NCBI GenBank assembly: GCA_028289445.1
Contig: JANQPO010000014.1
Location: 174,912 to 238,911, forward strand
Direction of reading: 5' to 3'
DNA length: 64,000 nucleotides
DNA from: Tepidamorphaceae bacterium
GTDB lineage: Bacteria > Pseudomonadota > Alphaproteobacteria > Rhizobiales > JAKSCL01
The notes below the pieces were generated by a model, which saw only the letters and a program-made list of their open reading frames with translations, did not search any database and was not told the origin of the DNA. Position 1 is the stretch's first letter. Every line of letters starts with the position of its first letter. Shown piece after piece: positions 48,199 to 57,310 of this stretch. Made by a program: the position numbers and the translations under genes.

Positions 48199-49497
48199 AT
48201 GGAAGCCACCACGCCGCTGATCGACCGCAAGACGCTGGAGGCCGGCGCTGGGCCGTTTTCCCGGTTCGAATGGATGATGGCGCGCCGGTTTGTGACGGCA
48301 CGGCGCAGCGAGCGTTTCGTCTCCGTCATCACCTGGATTTCGGTGATTGGCATCACGCTCGGCGTCGCGACGCTGATCATCGTCATGGCGGTGATGAACG
48401 GATTCCGCCAAGAGCTGCTCGACAAGATCCTGGGGATCAACGGCCACGTCATCATTTATCCCGCCGACACCGCGTTCACCGATTATGCCGAGGTCGCTGC
48501 GCGGCTGAACGCGCTGCCCGACGTGGTGCGCGCGGTGCCTCTGGCGGAATCGCAGGTGATGGCGTCAGGTGCCGGGGCGGCGGCGGGCGTTCTGTTGCGC
48601 GGCATTCGACCGGACGACATTGAGGCGATTGAATCCGTTGCCGACACGTTGCGCCAAGGGTCGCTGGTGTCCTTCATGGGCGGCGAGGGGCTGCTGATCG
48701 GCTTGCGGCTTGCCCAGAACCTGGGCGTGAGGATCGGCGATCGTGTAACGCTGCTGCAGCCGCGTGGCGAGGTCACGCCCTTCGGCGTTACGCCGCGCGT
48801 GCGCGCCTATCCCGTCACCGGAATCTTTGAGATGGGGATGGCGGAGTACGACTCCACCTTCGCCTTCATGCCGCTCGAACAGGCGCAAAGCTATCTGGGC
48901 CTCGACGGCACAGTGAATGCGATTGAGATTTTCATCGAAGACCCGGAAGAGATCGATCCCGTGTTGGCGAAGATCGAGACGGCCGCCGAGCGACAAATCT
49001 ACACGACCGATTGGCGGCGCCGCAACGCGACTTTCTTCAACACGCTCCAGGTCGAGCGCAACGTCATGTTTTTGATCCTGACGCTGATCATTCTGATCGC
49101 CGCGCTCAACATCATCTCGGGCCTGATCACCCTGGTACGCGACAAGACGGCGGACATCGCTATTTTGCGAACCATGGGCACGGACCGATATGCGGTGCTG
49201 CGTATTTTCTTCATCGCCGGTGCCAGTATCGGCGTCGCCGGCACAATGGTCGGCTTGGCCCTTGGCACTCTGGTTTGCGCCAATATCGAGACCATCCGGC
49301 AGTGGATATCGGCATTGACCGGCACGGAGCTGTTCTCGCCTGAGGTCTACTATCTGACCCAGTTGCCAGCCGAGATGGACCCGAGCGAGGTATTCGCGGT
49401 CGTTGCCATGGCGCTGTTCCTGTCTTTCATCGCGACGCTCTATCCGGCTTGGCGGGCGGCGCAACTTGATCCGGTCGAGGCGCTGAGGGGCGAATAG
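48199..49497 (+). CDS. lolC: Lipoprotein-releasing ABC transporter permease LolC/E
   Basis: Inner-membrane permease of the LolCDE system that extracts outer-membrane lipoproteins for LolA. It has 432 residues. There is one membrane helix near 45-72, a large periplasmic domain, and three helices in the C-terminal third. RFVTARRSERFVSVITWIS near 35 and ILRTMGTDRYAVLRIFFIAG are typical of the family. Only one permease gene is present before lolD, so the complex probably uses a single LolF-like type. Confidence 0.92.
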   Translation: MEATTPLIDRKTLEAGAGPFSRFEWMMARRFVTARRSERFVSVITWISVIGITLGVATLIIVMAVMNGFRQELLDKILGINGHVIIYPADTAFTDYAEVAARLNALPDVVRAVPLAESQVMASGAGAAAGVLLRGIRPDDIEAIESVADTLRQGSLVSFMGGEGLLIGLRLAQNLGVRIGDRVTLLQPRGEVTPFGVTPRVRAYPVTGIFEMGMAEYDSTFAFMPLEQAQSYLGLDGTVNAIEIFIEDPEEIDPVLAKIETAAERQIYTTDWRRRNATFFNTLQVERNVMFLILTLIILIAALNIISGLITLVRDKTADIAILRTMGTDRYAVLRIFFIAGASIGVAGTMVGLALGTLVCANIETIRQWISALTGTELFSPEVYYLTQLPAEMDPSEVFAVVAMALFLSFIATLYPAWRAAQLDPVEALRGE

Positions 49498-49500
49498 CGG

Positions 49501-50187
49501 ATGATCGGTGGGACGGCGGCCCTTAACCTGACCGATGTGTCGAAAAGCTATGTCGACGCGGGGCGCCGGATCGAAGTGCTGATTGGCGCGAACCTGAAGA
49601 TCTCGCCCGGCGAGATGGTCGCGTTGGTCGGTCCGTCGGGCGCTGGCAAGTCGACGCTGCTGCACGTCGCGGGTCTTCTCGACAAGCCCGATCAAGGTGC
49701 CGTCGAAGTCGGCGGTGTGTCGGGCTATGGCGGTGGTGAGAAATTGCGAACCCGGTTGAGGCGCCATGCCATCGGCTTCGTCTATCAGTTTCACTACTTG
49801 CTGCCTGAGTTCACCGCGCTGGAGAACATCATCATTCCGCAGCGCGTTGCCGGTCTGGATTACGCGACGGCGCAGGAGCGCGCGCGTGAGTTGATCGCCA
49901 TGGTCGGACTGGCCGACCGGGAGACCCATCGGCCCGCACAACTTTCCGGCGGCGAACAGCAACGGGTGGCGATTGCGCGCGCTCTGGCGAACGCGCCGCT
50001 GCTGCTTCTGGCCGATGAGCCGACGGGCAATCTCGATCCGGGGACCGCCGATGCCGTCTTCACGGTTCTGCGGCGGATCGTGTCTGAAACCGGGCTTGCC
50101 GCATTGGTAGCCACACATAACCTCGACATGGCATCGGTCATGGACCGAAGCGTGACGCTCGACAACGGCGCGGTCGTCGCGGTTTAG
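49501..50187 (+). CDS. lolD: Lipoprotein-releasing system ATPase LolD
   Basis: ABC ATPase that powers lipoprotein release with the upstream permease. It has 228 residues. Walker [10 protein letters not shown] is at 44-52, the signature LSGGEQQR at 148-155, and Walker [14 protein letters not shown] follows. It starts 3 bp after lolC, one transcription unit. Confidence 0.95.
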   Translation: MIGGTAALNLTDVSKSYVDAGRRIEVLIGANLKISPGEMVALVGPSGAGKSTLLHVAGLLDKPDQGAVEVGGVSGYGGGEKLRTRLRRHAIGFVYQFHYLLPEFTALENIIIPQRVAGLDYATAQERARELIAMVGLADRETHRPAQLSGGEQQRVAIARALANAPLLLLADEPTGNLDPGTADAVFTVLRRIVSETGLAALVATHNLDMASVMDRSVTLDNGAVVAV

Positions 50188-50196
50188 GATCCAGCG

Positions 50197-51342
50197 ATGA
50201 GCGACGACCCGTTCCGCGACCTCTCCAACTGGGTCCTGACCGACGGGCGACGCGCGTCCGACCTTGGTGCCTTCATCTCCGGCTATTGCGAGGTTTTACG
50301 GTCGGTTGGCCTGCCCGTTGATCGGGCGACGATTGGGTCACCGCTTTTGCATCCGGTCGCCCAATCCGCCTTCGCGATCTGGGATTCGGAAAAGGGCATC
50401 ATCGTCGACTGGGTGAAGTGGGACGAAAGGGGCCTTGAACGCCTGCGCAATAGCCCTGTCTATCCGGTCTATTCAAGCGGCGAGAAGGTGGATTGGCGGC
50501 TAACGGAACCTGGCGCCGCCGATCGCTTCGAGATCGGTCCCGAACTGGTCGAAGCCGGGTTCGTTCATTATCTGTCATTCCCGTTACCCTTTTCCGATGG
50601 GGCATTCAAAACGCTGACCGCGCAAACCAAGACTGCCGGCGGCTTTGCCGACGCCGATATCGCGTTGATGGCGAGCCTCCTGCCGGCGGTGGCAACGGTG
50701 CTGGAGGCCTATGTGCAACGCCGCCTGGCGCAAACGCTGATGGACACCTATGTCGGCGCACGCGCCGGGGCGCGGGTGCTTGACGGCCAGATCGCGCTCG
50801 GCGACGGCGACACCATTCGCGCCGTCATCTGGATGAGCGACCTGCGTGGCTTCACGACGCTTGCCGGTTCCCTGCCGCGCGAGGCTCTGATGGATCGGCT
50901 CAACCGCTATTTCGCCACCGTCACCGGCGCCGTCACCGAGGCTGGAGGCGAGGTTTTGAAGTTCATCGGCGACGCGGTATTGGCGGTGTTTCCCGTGGGC
51001 GACGATGCGCGCAGGGCCGTCGCGCAAGCGGAGAGCGCTGTTGCAGCTACGTTGGCAGCCCGCGCGCATCCCGATTGGCCAAGCGATCTCGATTTCGGGG
51101 TCGGCCTTCACCTGGGCGATGTCTTCTACGGCAATATTGGGGCCGAGACCCGGCTCGACTTCACGGTGATCGGTCCGTCGGTCAATCTGGTCAGCCGCGT
51201 GGAGGGGCAGTGCCGGGAGCTTGGCGAACCGGTTCTGGTCACCGGCGACATCGTCGCGCAGTCCGACCGGGCCTATCGCCCGTGCGGCGAACATACCCTG
51301 AAGGGAGTTGCCGACCCGGTGGCGCTGTTTGGGTTGGAGTGA
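50197..51342 (+). CDS. Class III adenylate cyclase with unrecognised N-terminal sensor region
   Basis: Soluble nucleotide cyclase of 381 residues predicted to make cAMP. In the catalytic domain (about 205-380) the metal aspartates are Asp215 in MSDLRGFTTL and Asp259 in KFIGDAVLAVF. Lys255 and Asp321 are the adenine-selecting residues, and Asn330 and Arg334 stabilise the transition state. All are present, so it should be active on ATP. Residues 1-180 are not a domain I can name; they resemble the GAF-like front ends of other alphaproteobacterial cyclases. It starts 9 bp after lolD, so it may share that transcript. Confidence 0.88.
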   Translation: MSDDPFRDLSNWVLTDGRRASDLGAFISGYCEVLRSVGLPVDRATIGSPLLHPVAQSAFAIWDSEKGIIVDWVKWDERGLERLRNSPVYPVYSSGEKVDWRLTEPGAADRFEIGPELVEAGFVHYLSFPLPFSDGAFKTLTAQTKTAGGFADADIALMASLLPAVATVLEAYVQRRLAQTLMDTYVGARAGARVLDGQIALGDGDTIRAVIWMSDLRGFTTLAGSLPREALMDRLNRYFATVTGAVTEAGGEVLKFIGDAVLAVFPVGDDARRAVAQAESAVAATLAARAHPDWPSDLDFGVGLHLGDVFYGNIGAETRLDFTVIGPSVNLVSRVEGQCRELGEPVLVTGDIVAQSDRAYRPCGEHTLKGVADPVALFGLE

Positions 51343-51623
51343 AGATGCACGCACGCACCGGTGATCCTCAATGTCTTGAGGTGAACGCAGCCTCCACCGA
51401 CACAAGCGCTATGCCCTAGCGATTTTCATGATCTACCATGACGTTGTCCGGCAACACATCATGTTTCGCATCTCGCCGGTGATGTAAGATTGGGATCGAT
51501 GATCGGCTGTGCGATGCGAGCACATTCTAGCGTAGTACTGAAAATTCACTTTTCAGCCCCTATATTCTGTGCGAGGAAAACGCGGAGGAATTCCGCACAG
51601 TTGAACAAGGGGCAACTCATCGT
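51343..51623. other. AT-richer gap before the hicBA pair
   Basis: 281 bp with no supported gene. Its composition is clearly less GC-rich than the neighbours. It contains the hicBA promoter with an overlapping palindrome at 51538-51566. A second inverted repeat (GCGGA/TCCGC) lies at 51582-51596. Confidence 0.55.
51538..51566 (+). promoter_or_regulatory. hicBA promoter with operator palindrome in the spacer
   Basis: CTGAAA at 51538 and TATATT at 51561-51566 are 17 bp apart and form a good sigma-70 promoter. CTGAAAA (51538-51544) and TTTTCAG (51550-51556) form a perfect 7-bp inverted repeat from the -35 into the spacer. HicB proteins repress their own operon, so this is a likely autoregulatory operator. 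Confidence 0.55.
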
Positions 51624-51872
51624 ATGAAGCACGCCACCATTATCGTGCGCGCCGATTGGGATGATGACGCCAACGTTTGGGTCGCCACGAGCACAGACAT
51701 TAATGGGCTCGCATTGGAGGCTCCGACGTTCGAGTCTCTGATGAAAAAAATTCCCGGCGCGCTCTGCGATCTTATGGAACTGAATGGTCTGGAGATCGAC
51801 GAGTCGATTTCGGACATTCCCTACCATGTGATGGCATCGCAGGTTGGACGAATCCCAAACCCTTGCTACTAG
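51624..51872 (+). CDS. hicB: HicB-like antitoxin (DUF1902)
   Basis: Antitoxin of a type II HicAB system. It has 82 residues. The DUF1902/HicB-like fold is shown by IIVRADWDDDANVWVATSTD and the LALEAPTFESLMKKIPGAL helix. It comes before the toxin gene, the order often seen for DUF1902-type pairs, and has a likely self-repressed promoter. The region is AT-richer than the host genes, which suggests acquisition by transfer. Confidence 0.8.
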   Translation: MKHATIIVRADWDDDANVWVATSTDINGLALEAPTFESLMKKIPGALCDLMELNGLEIDESISDIPYHVMASQVGRIPNPCY

Positions 51873-51875
51873 ATT

Positions 51876-52070
51876 GTGGCAAATTACACCTCTGACGTTA
51901 AACGCATTCTGAGACATCACGAGTGTGAATTCGTTCGTCAAGGTCGCGGCGACCATGAAATTTGGCGCAGTCCGGTCAATGGCCGACATTTCACCGTCGA
52001 TGGCAAAATCAAGTCACGCCATACAGCGAATGAGACGCTGAAACAGGCGGGTTTGGAAAAGGCGTTCTGA
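51876..52070 (+). CDS. hicA: HicA toxin (mRNA interferase)
   Basis: Small dsRBD-fold toxin that cleaves mRNA when freed from HicB. It has 64 residues from GTG 51876, 3 bp after the antitoxin stop. The catalytic histidine is His27 in GRGDHEIWRSP, and DGKIKSRHTANETLKQAGL completes the family pattern. It looks intact, so the system may be functional. Confidence 0.85.
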   Translation: MANYTSDVKRILRHHECEFVRQGRGDHEIWRSPVNGRHFTVDGKIKSRHTANETLKQAGLEKAF

Positions 52071-52167
52071 CATCGAATCAAACTGAACCGTTGCCAGTTT
52101 CAGACGCAGATTGACAAAAAGAACAAAACATGAACATATAAACTCCACAGACAGGAAGGGCAGGTTC

Positions 52168-52260
52168 ATGTTGAAACTTCTCATCAAGGACGCGGCAGCG
52201 GCTTGCGCCATGGCATCCTTCTTCGCCATGGTGATGATGGTGACCGGCCTGACCGCTTAG
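52168..52260 (+). CDS. 30-residue hydrophobic peptide
   Basis: A short open frame of 30 codons: a charged start (MLKLLIKD) and then one hydrophobic stretch (AAAACAMASFFAMVMMVTG). It has an AAGGG/AGG ribosome-binding site 7-12 bp before ATG 52168. It fits a single-span membrane micropeptide. It lies 50 bp upstream of dnaE. Coding status is plausible but unproven; short frames arise by chance in GC-rich DNA. Confidence 0.45.
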   Translation: MLKLLIKDAAAACAMASFFAMVMMVTGLTA

Positions 52261-52309
52261 ACGGCCGTGCCATCGCCGGACATTGAAGACCGGGTACTGG
52301 AGGCCGGGC

Positions 52310-55300
52310 GTGGCCGATCCGCCATTCATCCATTTGCGCGGGCTTTCCGCCTATTCGCTGCTTGAAGGCGCGCTGACCGTCAAGCGCCTGGCCGGGCTGG
52401 TCGAGGCACAGGGGATGCCGGCCTTCGGGCTTGCCGACAAGGGCAATATGTTCGGCGCCCTGGAGTTTTCCGAAGCCATGGCCGGGATCGGCGTTCAGCC
52501 GATCATCGGCGTTGCGCTGCCCGTGGCCGAATCTGCGGACAGCGCGCAGAGCCGGTCCGAGGGTGCGACTGACGGATCCATCGTCATCTACGCCCGGTCC
52601 GAGGACGGCTATCAGACCCTGATGCGACTGGCGAGCCGCGCCTTCCTGTCGCCGCCCGTCGACGAGGCGCCGGCGATCGATCTGAGCTGGCTCGGCGAGG
52701 GCGCCGACGGCCTGATCGTGTTGACGGGTGGCGAGGGCGGCTATCTCGACCGAGCGATCCGCGATGGCCGACCGGATGTTGCCCGTGAGCGGTTCGAGAC
52801 GCTGCGCGAACTTGCGGGCGACGGCCTTTATGTTGAGCTTCAACGCTATGGCCGGCCCGACGAGGCGGAGGTCGAGGCCGCGCTCGCCGAATTCGCCTAT
52901 ACCGGCGGCATTCCGCTGGTTGCGACCAACACCGCCTATTTCGCCGAGGCCGACGATTTCGATGCCCACGATGCGCTGATGTGTCTGTCGGCCGGCACGG
53001 TGATGTCGGACGGCGACCGGGCGCGCCTGACGCCGAACCACCGGCTGCGGTCGCCGGACGAGATGGTCGCGCTTTTCGCCGATCTGCCGGAGGCCGTGGC
53101 CTCGACGGTGGAGATTGCCCGGCGCTGTCATTCGCGGCCCGTGACGCGGGCGCCGATCCTGCCGCGGTTCGCCAGCGACGGGTCGATCGAGTCGGAAAAC
53201 CGGCTCCTTGTCGACCAGGCCAAGGCCGGGCTGGCCGCGCGCCTCCAATCCGTGACGCTGCCCGACGGCGCGACGCCGGCCGACTATGAGGAACGGCTTG
53301 CCTATGAGGTGGAAGTCATCCAGCGGATGAACTATTCGGGCTACTTCCTGATCGTCTCGGACTTCATCCGCTGGGCCAAGGACCGCGACATCCCGGTCGG
53401 TCCGGGGCGCGGATCCGGCGCCGGCTCAGTCGTCGCCTGGGCGCTATCGATCACCGATCTCGATCCAATCCGCTTCGGCCTTCTGTTTGAGCGCTTCCTC
53501 AATCCCGAACGCGTGTCGATGCCGGACTTCGACATCGACTTTTGTCCCGAGCGGCGCGACGAGGTGATCCGCTACGTCCAGGAGAAATACGGCACCGATC
53601 AGGTGGCGCAGATCATCACATTTGGAACGCTACAGGCGCGCGCCGTCATCCGCGACATCGGGCGCGTCTATCAAATGTCCTATGGGCGGGTCGACGCGCT
53701 CTGCAAGCTGGTGCCGTTCAATCCGTCGAACCCGGTCTCGCTCGCCGATGCCCTTGACAGCGAGCCCGAACTCCAGGCCGCGCGCGACGAGGATCCCCTT
53801 GTCGCACAACTTTTGGACACCGCGGTCAAGCTGGAGGGGCTTTATCGCCATCCTTCGACCCACGCGGCCGGCATCGTCATCGGTGACCGACCGCTCGACC
53901 GATTGGTGCCGCTGTTTCGCGATCCGCGCTCCGACATGCCGGTCACCCAGTACAACATGAAATGGGTCGAGAATGCCGGCCTGGTGAAGTTCGACTTCCT
54001 GGGCCTGAAAACGCTGACGGTGATCGAAAACACCGTTGCGCTGCTCAAGGAGCGCGGGATCGAGATCGATCCGCTGACCTTGCCGCTTGACGACGAAAAG
54101 ACCTACCGGCTGATTGCCGACGCCGACACGGTGGGTATCTTCCAGTTGGAAAGTGCGGGCATGCGCGACGCGCTGCGCCTGATCGAGCCGGATCGCTTCG
54201 AAGACGTGATCGCGCTGGTCGCGCTCTACCGTCCGGGGCCCATGGACAATATCCCGACTTACGGTGCCCGGAAGGCGGGTCGCGAGGTTCCGGACTATCT
54301 CCACCCCAAATTGGAACCGATCCTGAAGGAGACCTACGGCGTCATTATCTATCAGGAACAGGTGATGGAAATCGCCAGGGTCCTGTCCGACTACTCACTG
54401 GGCGACGCCGATCTCTTGCGCCGTGCCATGGGCAAGAAGATCCGCTCCGAAATGGATCAGCAGCGCGCCCGTTTCGTCGACGGCGCGGTCGCGGGCGGCA
54501 TCGACAAGGCGCAAGCTCAGCACATTTTCGAACTGGTCGCCCGGTTCGCCGATTATGGCTTCAACAAATCGCACGCGGCGGCCTATGCGCTGGTCGCCTA
54601 TCAGACCGCTTATCTGAAAGCCAACTACCCGGTCGAGTTCTTCGCAGCCTCCATGACGCTCGATCTCGCCAATACCGACAAGTTGTCTGAGCTCTATCGC
54701 GACGCCCGGGCCCGCGACATTGAGATCCGGCCGCCCGACATCAATGCCGGCGGGACGGGGTTCGGTGTGCGTGACGGTGTGATCGACTATGCCCTGGTGG
54801 GCCTGAAGAATGTCGGCCGGCCAGCGATCGAGCACCTTGTCGCGGTGCGCGCCGATGGGCCGTTTAAGGACCTGCGCAGCTTTTCCAAGCGTGTCGATCC
54901 CAAACAACTTAACCGACGGGCGCTTGAGAGCCTAGCGGCGGCTGGTGCCTTCGACCGACTGAACCCAAATCGTGCGGCCGTTCATGCGGCTGCCGACCAT
55001 GTCTTGGGACGCGCGGCGCGCGCCAGCGAAAATCGGGCGCTTGGCCAGGACGAATTGTTTTCCGATCCCGGCGACGATGTCTTCGCCTTGCCCGACACCG
55101 ACCCCTGGATGCCGGCCGACCGGCTGAACCGGGAATTCGAGGCCGTTGGCTTTTTCCTCTCCGGGCACCCGCTCGACGATTATGGCGATGCGCTGAAACG
55201 CGCGGGCGTCAAGTCTTACGCCGCATTCAAGGCGCTGGCCGCGCGCGGCACGACCGTCGATCGGATCGCCGGCGTCGTGACCAGCCGGCAGGACAAGCGC

Positions 55301-55732
55301 GGCCGGCGGGGCAACCGCTATGCCATCGTCACGCTGTCCGATCCTACGGGCCAGTTCGAGATCTTCGTGTTTTCCGAGCTGCTCGCCGCCCATGCGGACG
55401 TACTGGCCGTTGGTCAGCGGATCATCGCGGGTGTTGAAGGCGAGATGCGCAATGGCGATTTGCGACTGACCCTGAGCAGTTGCGAACTGCTCGATGGCGC
55501 GCCATCGGCCAGGGCGGAGTCGATTCGCATTTTCCTCGACGATGCAGGACCGCTGGAGAGTATTGCCCGGCGGTTGAGCGAGACGGGCAGTGGCTCGGTC
55601 AGCCTTGTCATCCAGCTCGACGCGCCGCGCCGCGATATCGAGGTGCGCCTGCCCGGCGGTTATGCGATCACGCCGCAGATCAGCGGTGCGATCAAAGCAA
55701 TCGCCGGCGTCTCAAGCGTCGAAGCCGGATAG
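52310..55732 (+). CDS. dnaE: DNA polymerase III subunit alpha
   Basis: Replicative polymerase of 1140 residues from GTG 52310, chosen because GGAGG stands 6 bp before it and the family begins PFIHLRGLSAYSLLEG. The PHP domain is N-terminal. The catalytic aspartates are in PDFDIDF at 405-411 (Asp406 and Asp408, equivalent to E. coli 401 and 403). The helix-hairpin-helix and OB-fold regions are in the last third. The full-length DnaE1 type is supported; it is not the ImuC/DnaE2 error-prone type, whose genes sit with imuAB. Confidence 0.96.
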   Translation: MADPPFIHLRGLSAYSLLEGALTVKRLAGLVEAQGMPAFGLADKGNMFGALEFSEAMAGIGVQPIIGVALPVAESADSAQSRSEGATDGSIVIYARSEDGYQTLMRLASRAFLSPPVDEAPAIDLSWLGEGADGLIVLTGGEGGYLDRAIRDGRPDVARERFETLRELAGDGLYVELQRYGRPDEAEVEAALAEFAYTGGIPLVATNTAYFAEADDFDAHDALMCLSAGTVMSDGDRARLTPNHRLRSPDEMVALFADLPEAVASTVEIARRCHSRPVTRAPILPRFASDGSIESENRLLVDQAKAGLAARLQSVTLPDGATPADYEERLAYEVEVIQRMNYSGYFLIVSDFIRWAKDRDIPVGPGRGSGAGSVVAWALSITDLDPIRFGLLFERFLNPERVSMPDFDIDFCPERRDEVIRYVQEKYGTDQVAQIITFGTLQARAVIRDIGRVYQMSYGRVDALCKLVPFNPSNPVSLADALDSEPELQAARDEDPLVAQLLDTAVKLEGLYRHPSTHAAGIVIGDRPLDRLVPLFRDPRSDMPVTQYNMKWVENAGLVKFDFLGLKTLTVIENTVALLKERGIEIDPLTLPLDDEKTYRLIADADTVGIFQLESAGMRDALRLIEPDRFEDVIALVALYRPGPMDNIPTYGARKAGREVPDYLHPKLEPILKETYGVIIYQEQVMEIARVLSDYSLGDADLLRRAMGKKIRSEMDQQRARFVDGAVAGGIDKAQAQHIFELVARFADYGFNKSHAAAYALVAYQTAYLKANYPVEFFAASMTLDLANTDKLSELYRDARARDIEIRPPDINAGGTGFGVRDGVIDYALVGLKNVGRPAIEHLVAVRADGPFKDLRSFSKRVDPKQLNRRALESLAAAGAFDRLNPNRAAVHAAADHVLGRAARASENRALGQDELFSDPGDDVFALPDTDPWMPADRLNREFEAVGFFLSGHPLDDYGDALKRAGVKSYAAFKALAARGTTVDRIAGVVTSRQDKRGRRGNRYAIVTLSDPTGQFEIFVFSELLAAHADVLAVGQRIIAGVEGEMRNGDLRLTLSSCELLDGAPSARAESIRIFLDDAGPLESIARRLSETGSGSVSLVIQLDAPRRDIEVRLPGGYAITPQISGAIKAIAGVSSVEAG

Positions 55733-55848
55733 CCAAGCGACGCGGATCGGCGCAGTCGGTGTGATTGCACCACGCCGCCGCTGTTTCGCCCCAATTCTGG
55801 GTATGGATCGACCTGCAACCGGAGATTGGCGCGCCGGCTGACACGGGC

Positions 55849-55877
55849 TTGTCTGCCCGGCTAAGTCCGTGTATAGG
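55849..55877 (+). promoter_or_regulatory. Likely rpsB promoter
   Basis: TTGTCT at 55849-55854 and TATAGG at 55872-55877 are separated by exactly 17 bp. The predicted start is near 55884, which leaves a leader of about 110 nt with GC-rich inverted repeats (GCCGGCC/GGCCGGC). Confidence 0.5.
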
Positions 55878-55992
55878 CACGCGCTATTCCACACGCGACG
55901 GTTCGGTCGATCGGCGATAGCCGAAGACCTCCGGTGCCGGCCTGGCCGGCTCTCGTCGCGGAGGCAAAACCGGAAACGAAAGGAACGCGGCC

Positions 55993-57216
55993 ATGGCGCT
56001 GCCCGATTTCACCATGCGTCAGCTCTTGGAGGCTGGTGTCCATTTCGGTCACCAGACCCATCGCTGGAACCCGAAAATGGAACGCTATATCTACGGCGTT
56101 CGCAACAACATCCACATCATCGATCTCTCGCAGACGGTCCCGCTGCTGCATCAGGCATTGCTGGCCGTGGGCGAGGCGGTCGCCGGCGGTGGCCGCGTGC
56201 TGTTCGTCGGCACCAAGCGTCAGGCGTCCGAGCCGATCGCCGACGCGGCGCGCCGCTCCGCGCAATATTATGTCAATGCCCGCTGGCTGGGCGGCATGTT
56301 GACGAACTGGAAGACCGTTTCCAATTCGATTCAGCGGCTGCGCACACTTGACGAAACGCTTGGAGAGGATTCAACCGGCCTCACCAAGAAAGAAGTGCTC
56401 AACCTCACTCGCGAACGCGACAATTTGGAGCGCGCGCTTGGCGGGATCAAGGACATGGGCGGTGTGCCGGACCTGTTGTTCGTGATCGACACCAATAAAG
56501 AAGCGATCGCCATCAAGGAAGCCGCCAAGCTCGGCATCCCTGTGGCGGCGATCGTCGACTCGAACTGCGATCCCGATATCGTCACGTATCCGATCCCGGG
56601 TAATGACGACGCTAGCCGCGCCATTACATTTTACTGCGACTTGATCGCCAGGGCGGCGCTCGACGGCATTTCACGGGCCGCCGGCGGTGCTGGCGTCGAC
56701 GTCGGCGAAGCGGCCGAGCCGGTGATGGAGGACATTCCAGCCGAAGAAGAGATCGCGGCATCCGAAGCGCCGGCTGCCGAGGAGGTTGCCGCGACGCCTG
56801 CAGCCGAAGACCCGCCTGCGGCAGACGACACGCCGGCCGAAACGGCCGCGGAGCCTGCCAAGGCCGAACCGGAAGCGGAAAAGCCGGAGGCGAAAGGCGC
56901 CGACGCCAGCGAGGCGCCTGCCGAGGAAGCGACGCCTGAGCCGGAAGCCGCAGCCCCCGCTGCCGATGATGATGGCGAGGCCGCAATCCTGTTCCTGTCC
57001 GCCCCGGATGGCGACGCCGACGATCTGAAGAAGATCACCGGCGTTGGTCCCGTGCTGGAGAAGAAGCTCAACGATCTTGGAATCTTCCACTATCGCCAGA
57101 TCGCCGCCTTCAACGCCGAGGATGTCGAAAAGGTCGATTCTCGGTTGAACTTCAAGGGGCGGATCGAGCGTGACGACTGGATTGGCCAGGCCAAATCGCT
57201 GGCCGAGGCCGGATAA
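55993..57216 (+). CDS. rpsB: Ribosomal protein S2 with long linker and C-terminal HhH-like domain
   Basis: Small-subunit protein needed for S1 binding and initiation. The S2 core spans about 1-228 ([48 protein letters not shown]). At 407 residues the protein is far longer than the usual 230-260. From about 240 to 330 is an Ala/Glu/Pro-rich linker. Residues 343-406 form a domain with [20 protein letters not shown], a helix-hairpin-helix pattern. Hand alignment with the C-terminus of NuoE gives 37 identities in 65 positions. The core looks functional. The added domain's role is unknown; nucleic-acid binding is suggested by its HhH pattern only. Confidence 0.95.
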   Translation: MALPDFTMRQLLEAGVHFGHQTHRWNPKMERYIYGVRNNIHIIDLSQTVPLLHQALLAVGEAVAGGGRVLFVGTKRQASEPIADAARRSAQYYVNARWLGGMLTNWKTVSNSIQRLRTLDETLGEDSTGLTKKEVLNLTRERDNLERALGGIKDMGGVPDLLFVIDTNKEAIAIKEAAKLGIPVAAIVDSNCDPDIVTYPIPGNDDASRAITFYCDLIARAALDGISRAAGGAGVDVGEAAEPVMEDIPAEEEIAASEAPAAEEVAATPAAEDPPAADDTPAETAAEPAKAEPEAEKPEAKGADASEAPAEEATPEPEAAAPAADDDGEAAILFLSAPDGDADDLKKITGVGPVLEKKLNDLGIFHYRQIAAFNAEDVEKVDSRLNFKGRIERDDWIGQAKSLAEAG

Positions 57217-57310
57217 GCTATTCGACGTTCGGTGGTCGGTGTATCCAAAGCCGGCCACCCATCTACCACGAAAACCGAAGACGGATTGATCTCAAGGAGC
57301 TGTGAAGCCC

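Noticed and set aside
51582..51596. GCGGA/TCCGC repeat as a terminator before hicB
   Set aside because: No T-tract and only 5-bp arms; it more likely lies in the hicBA leader.
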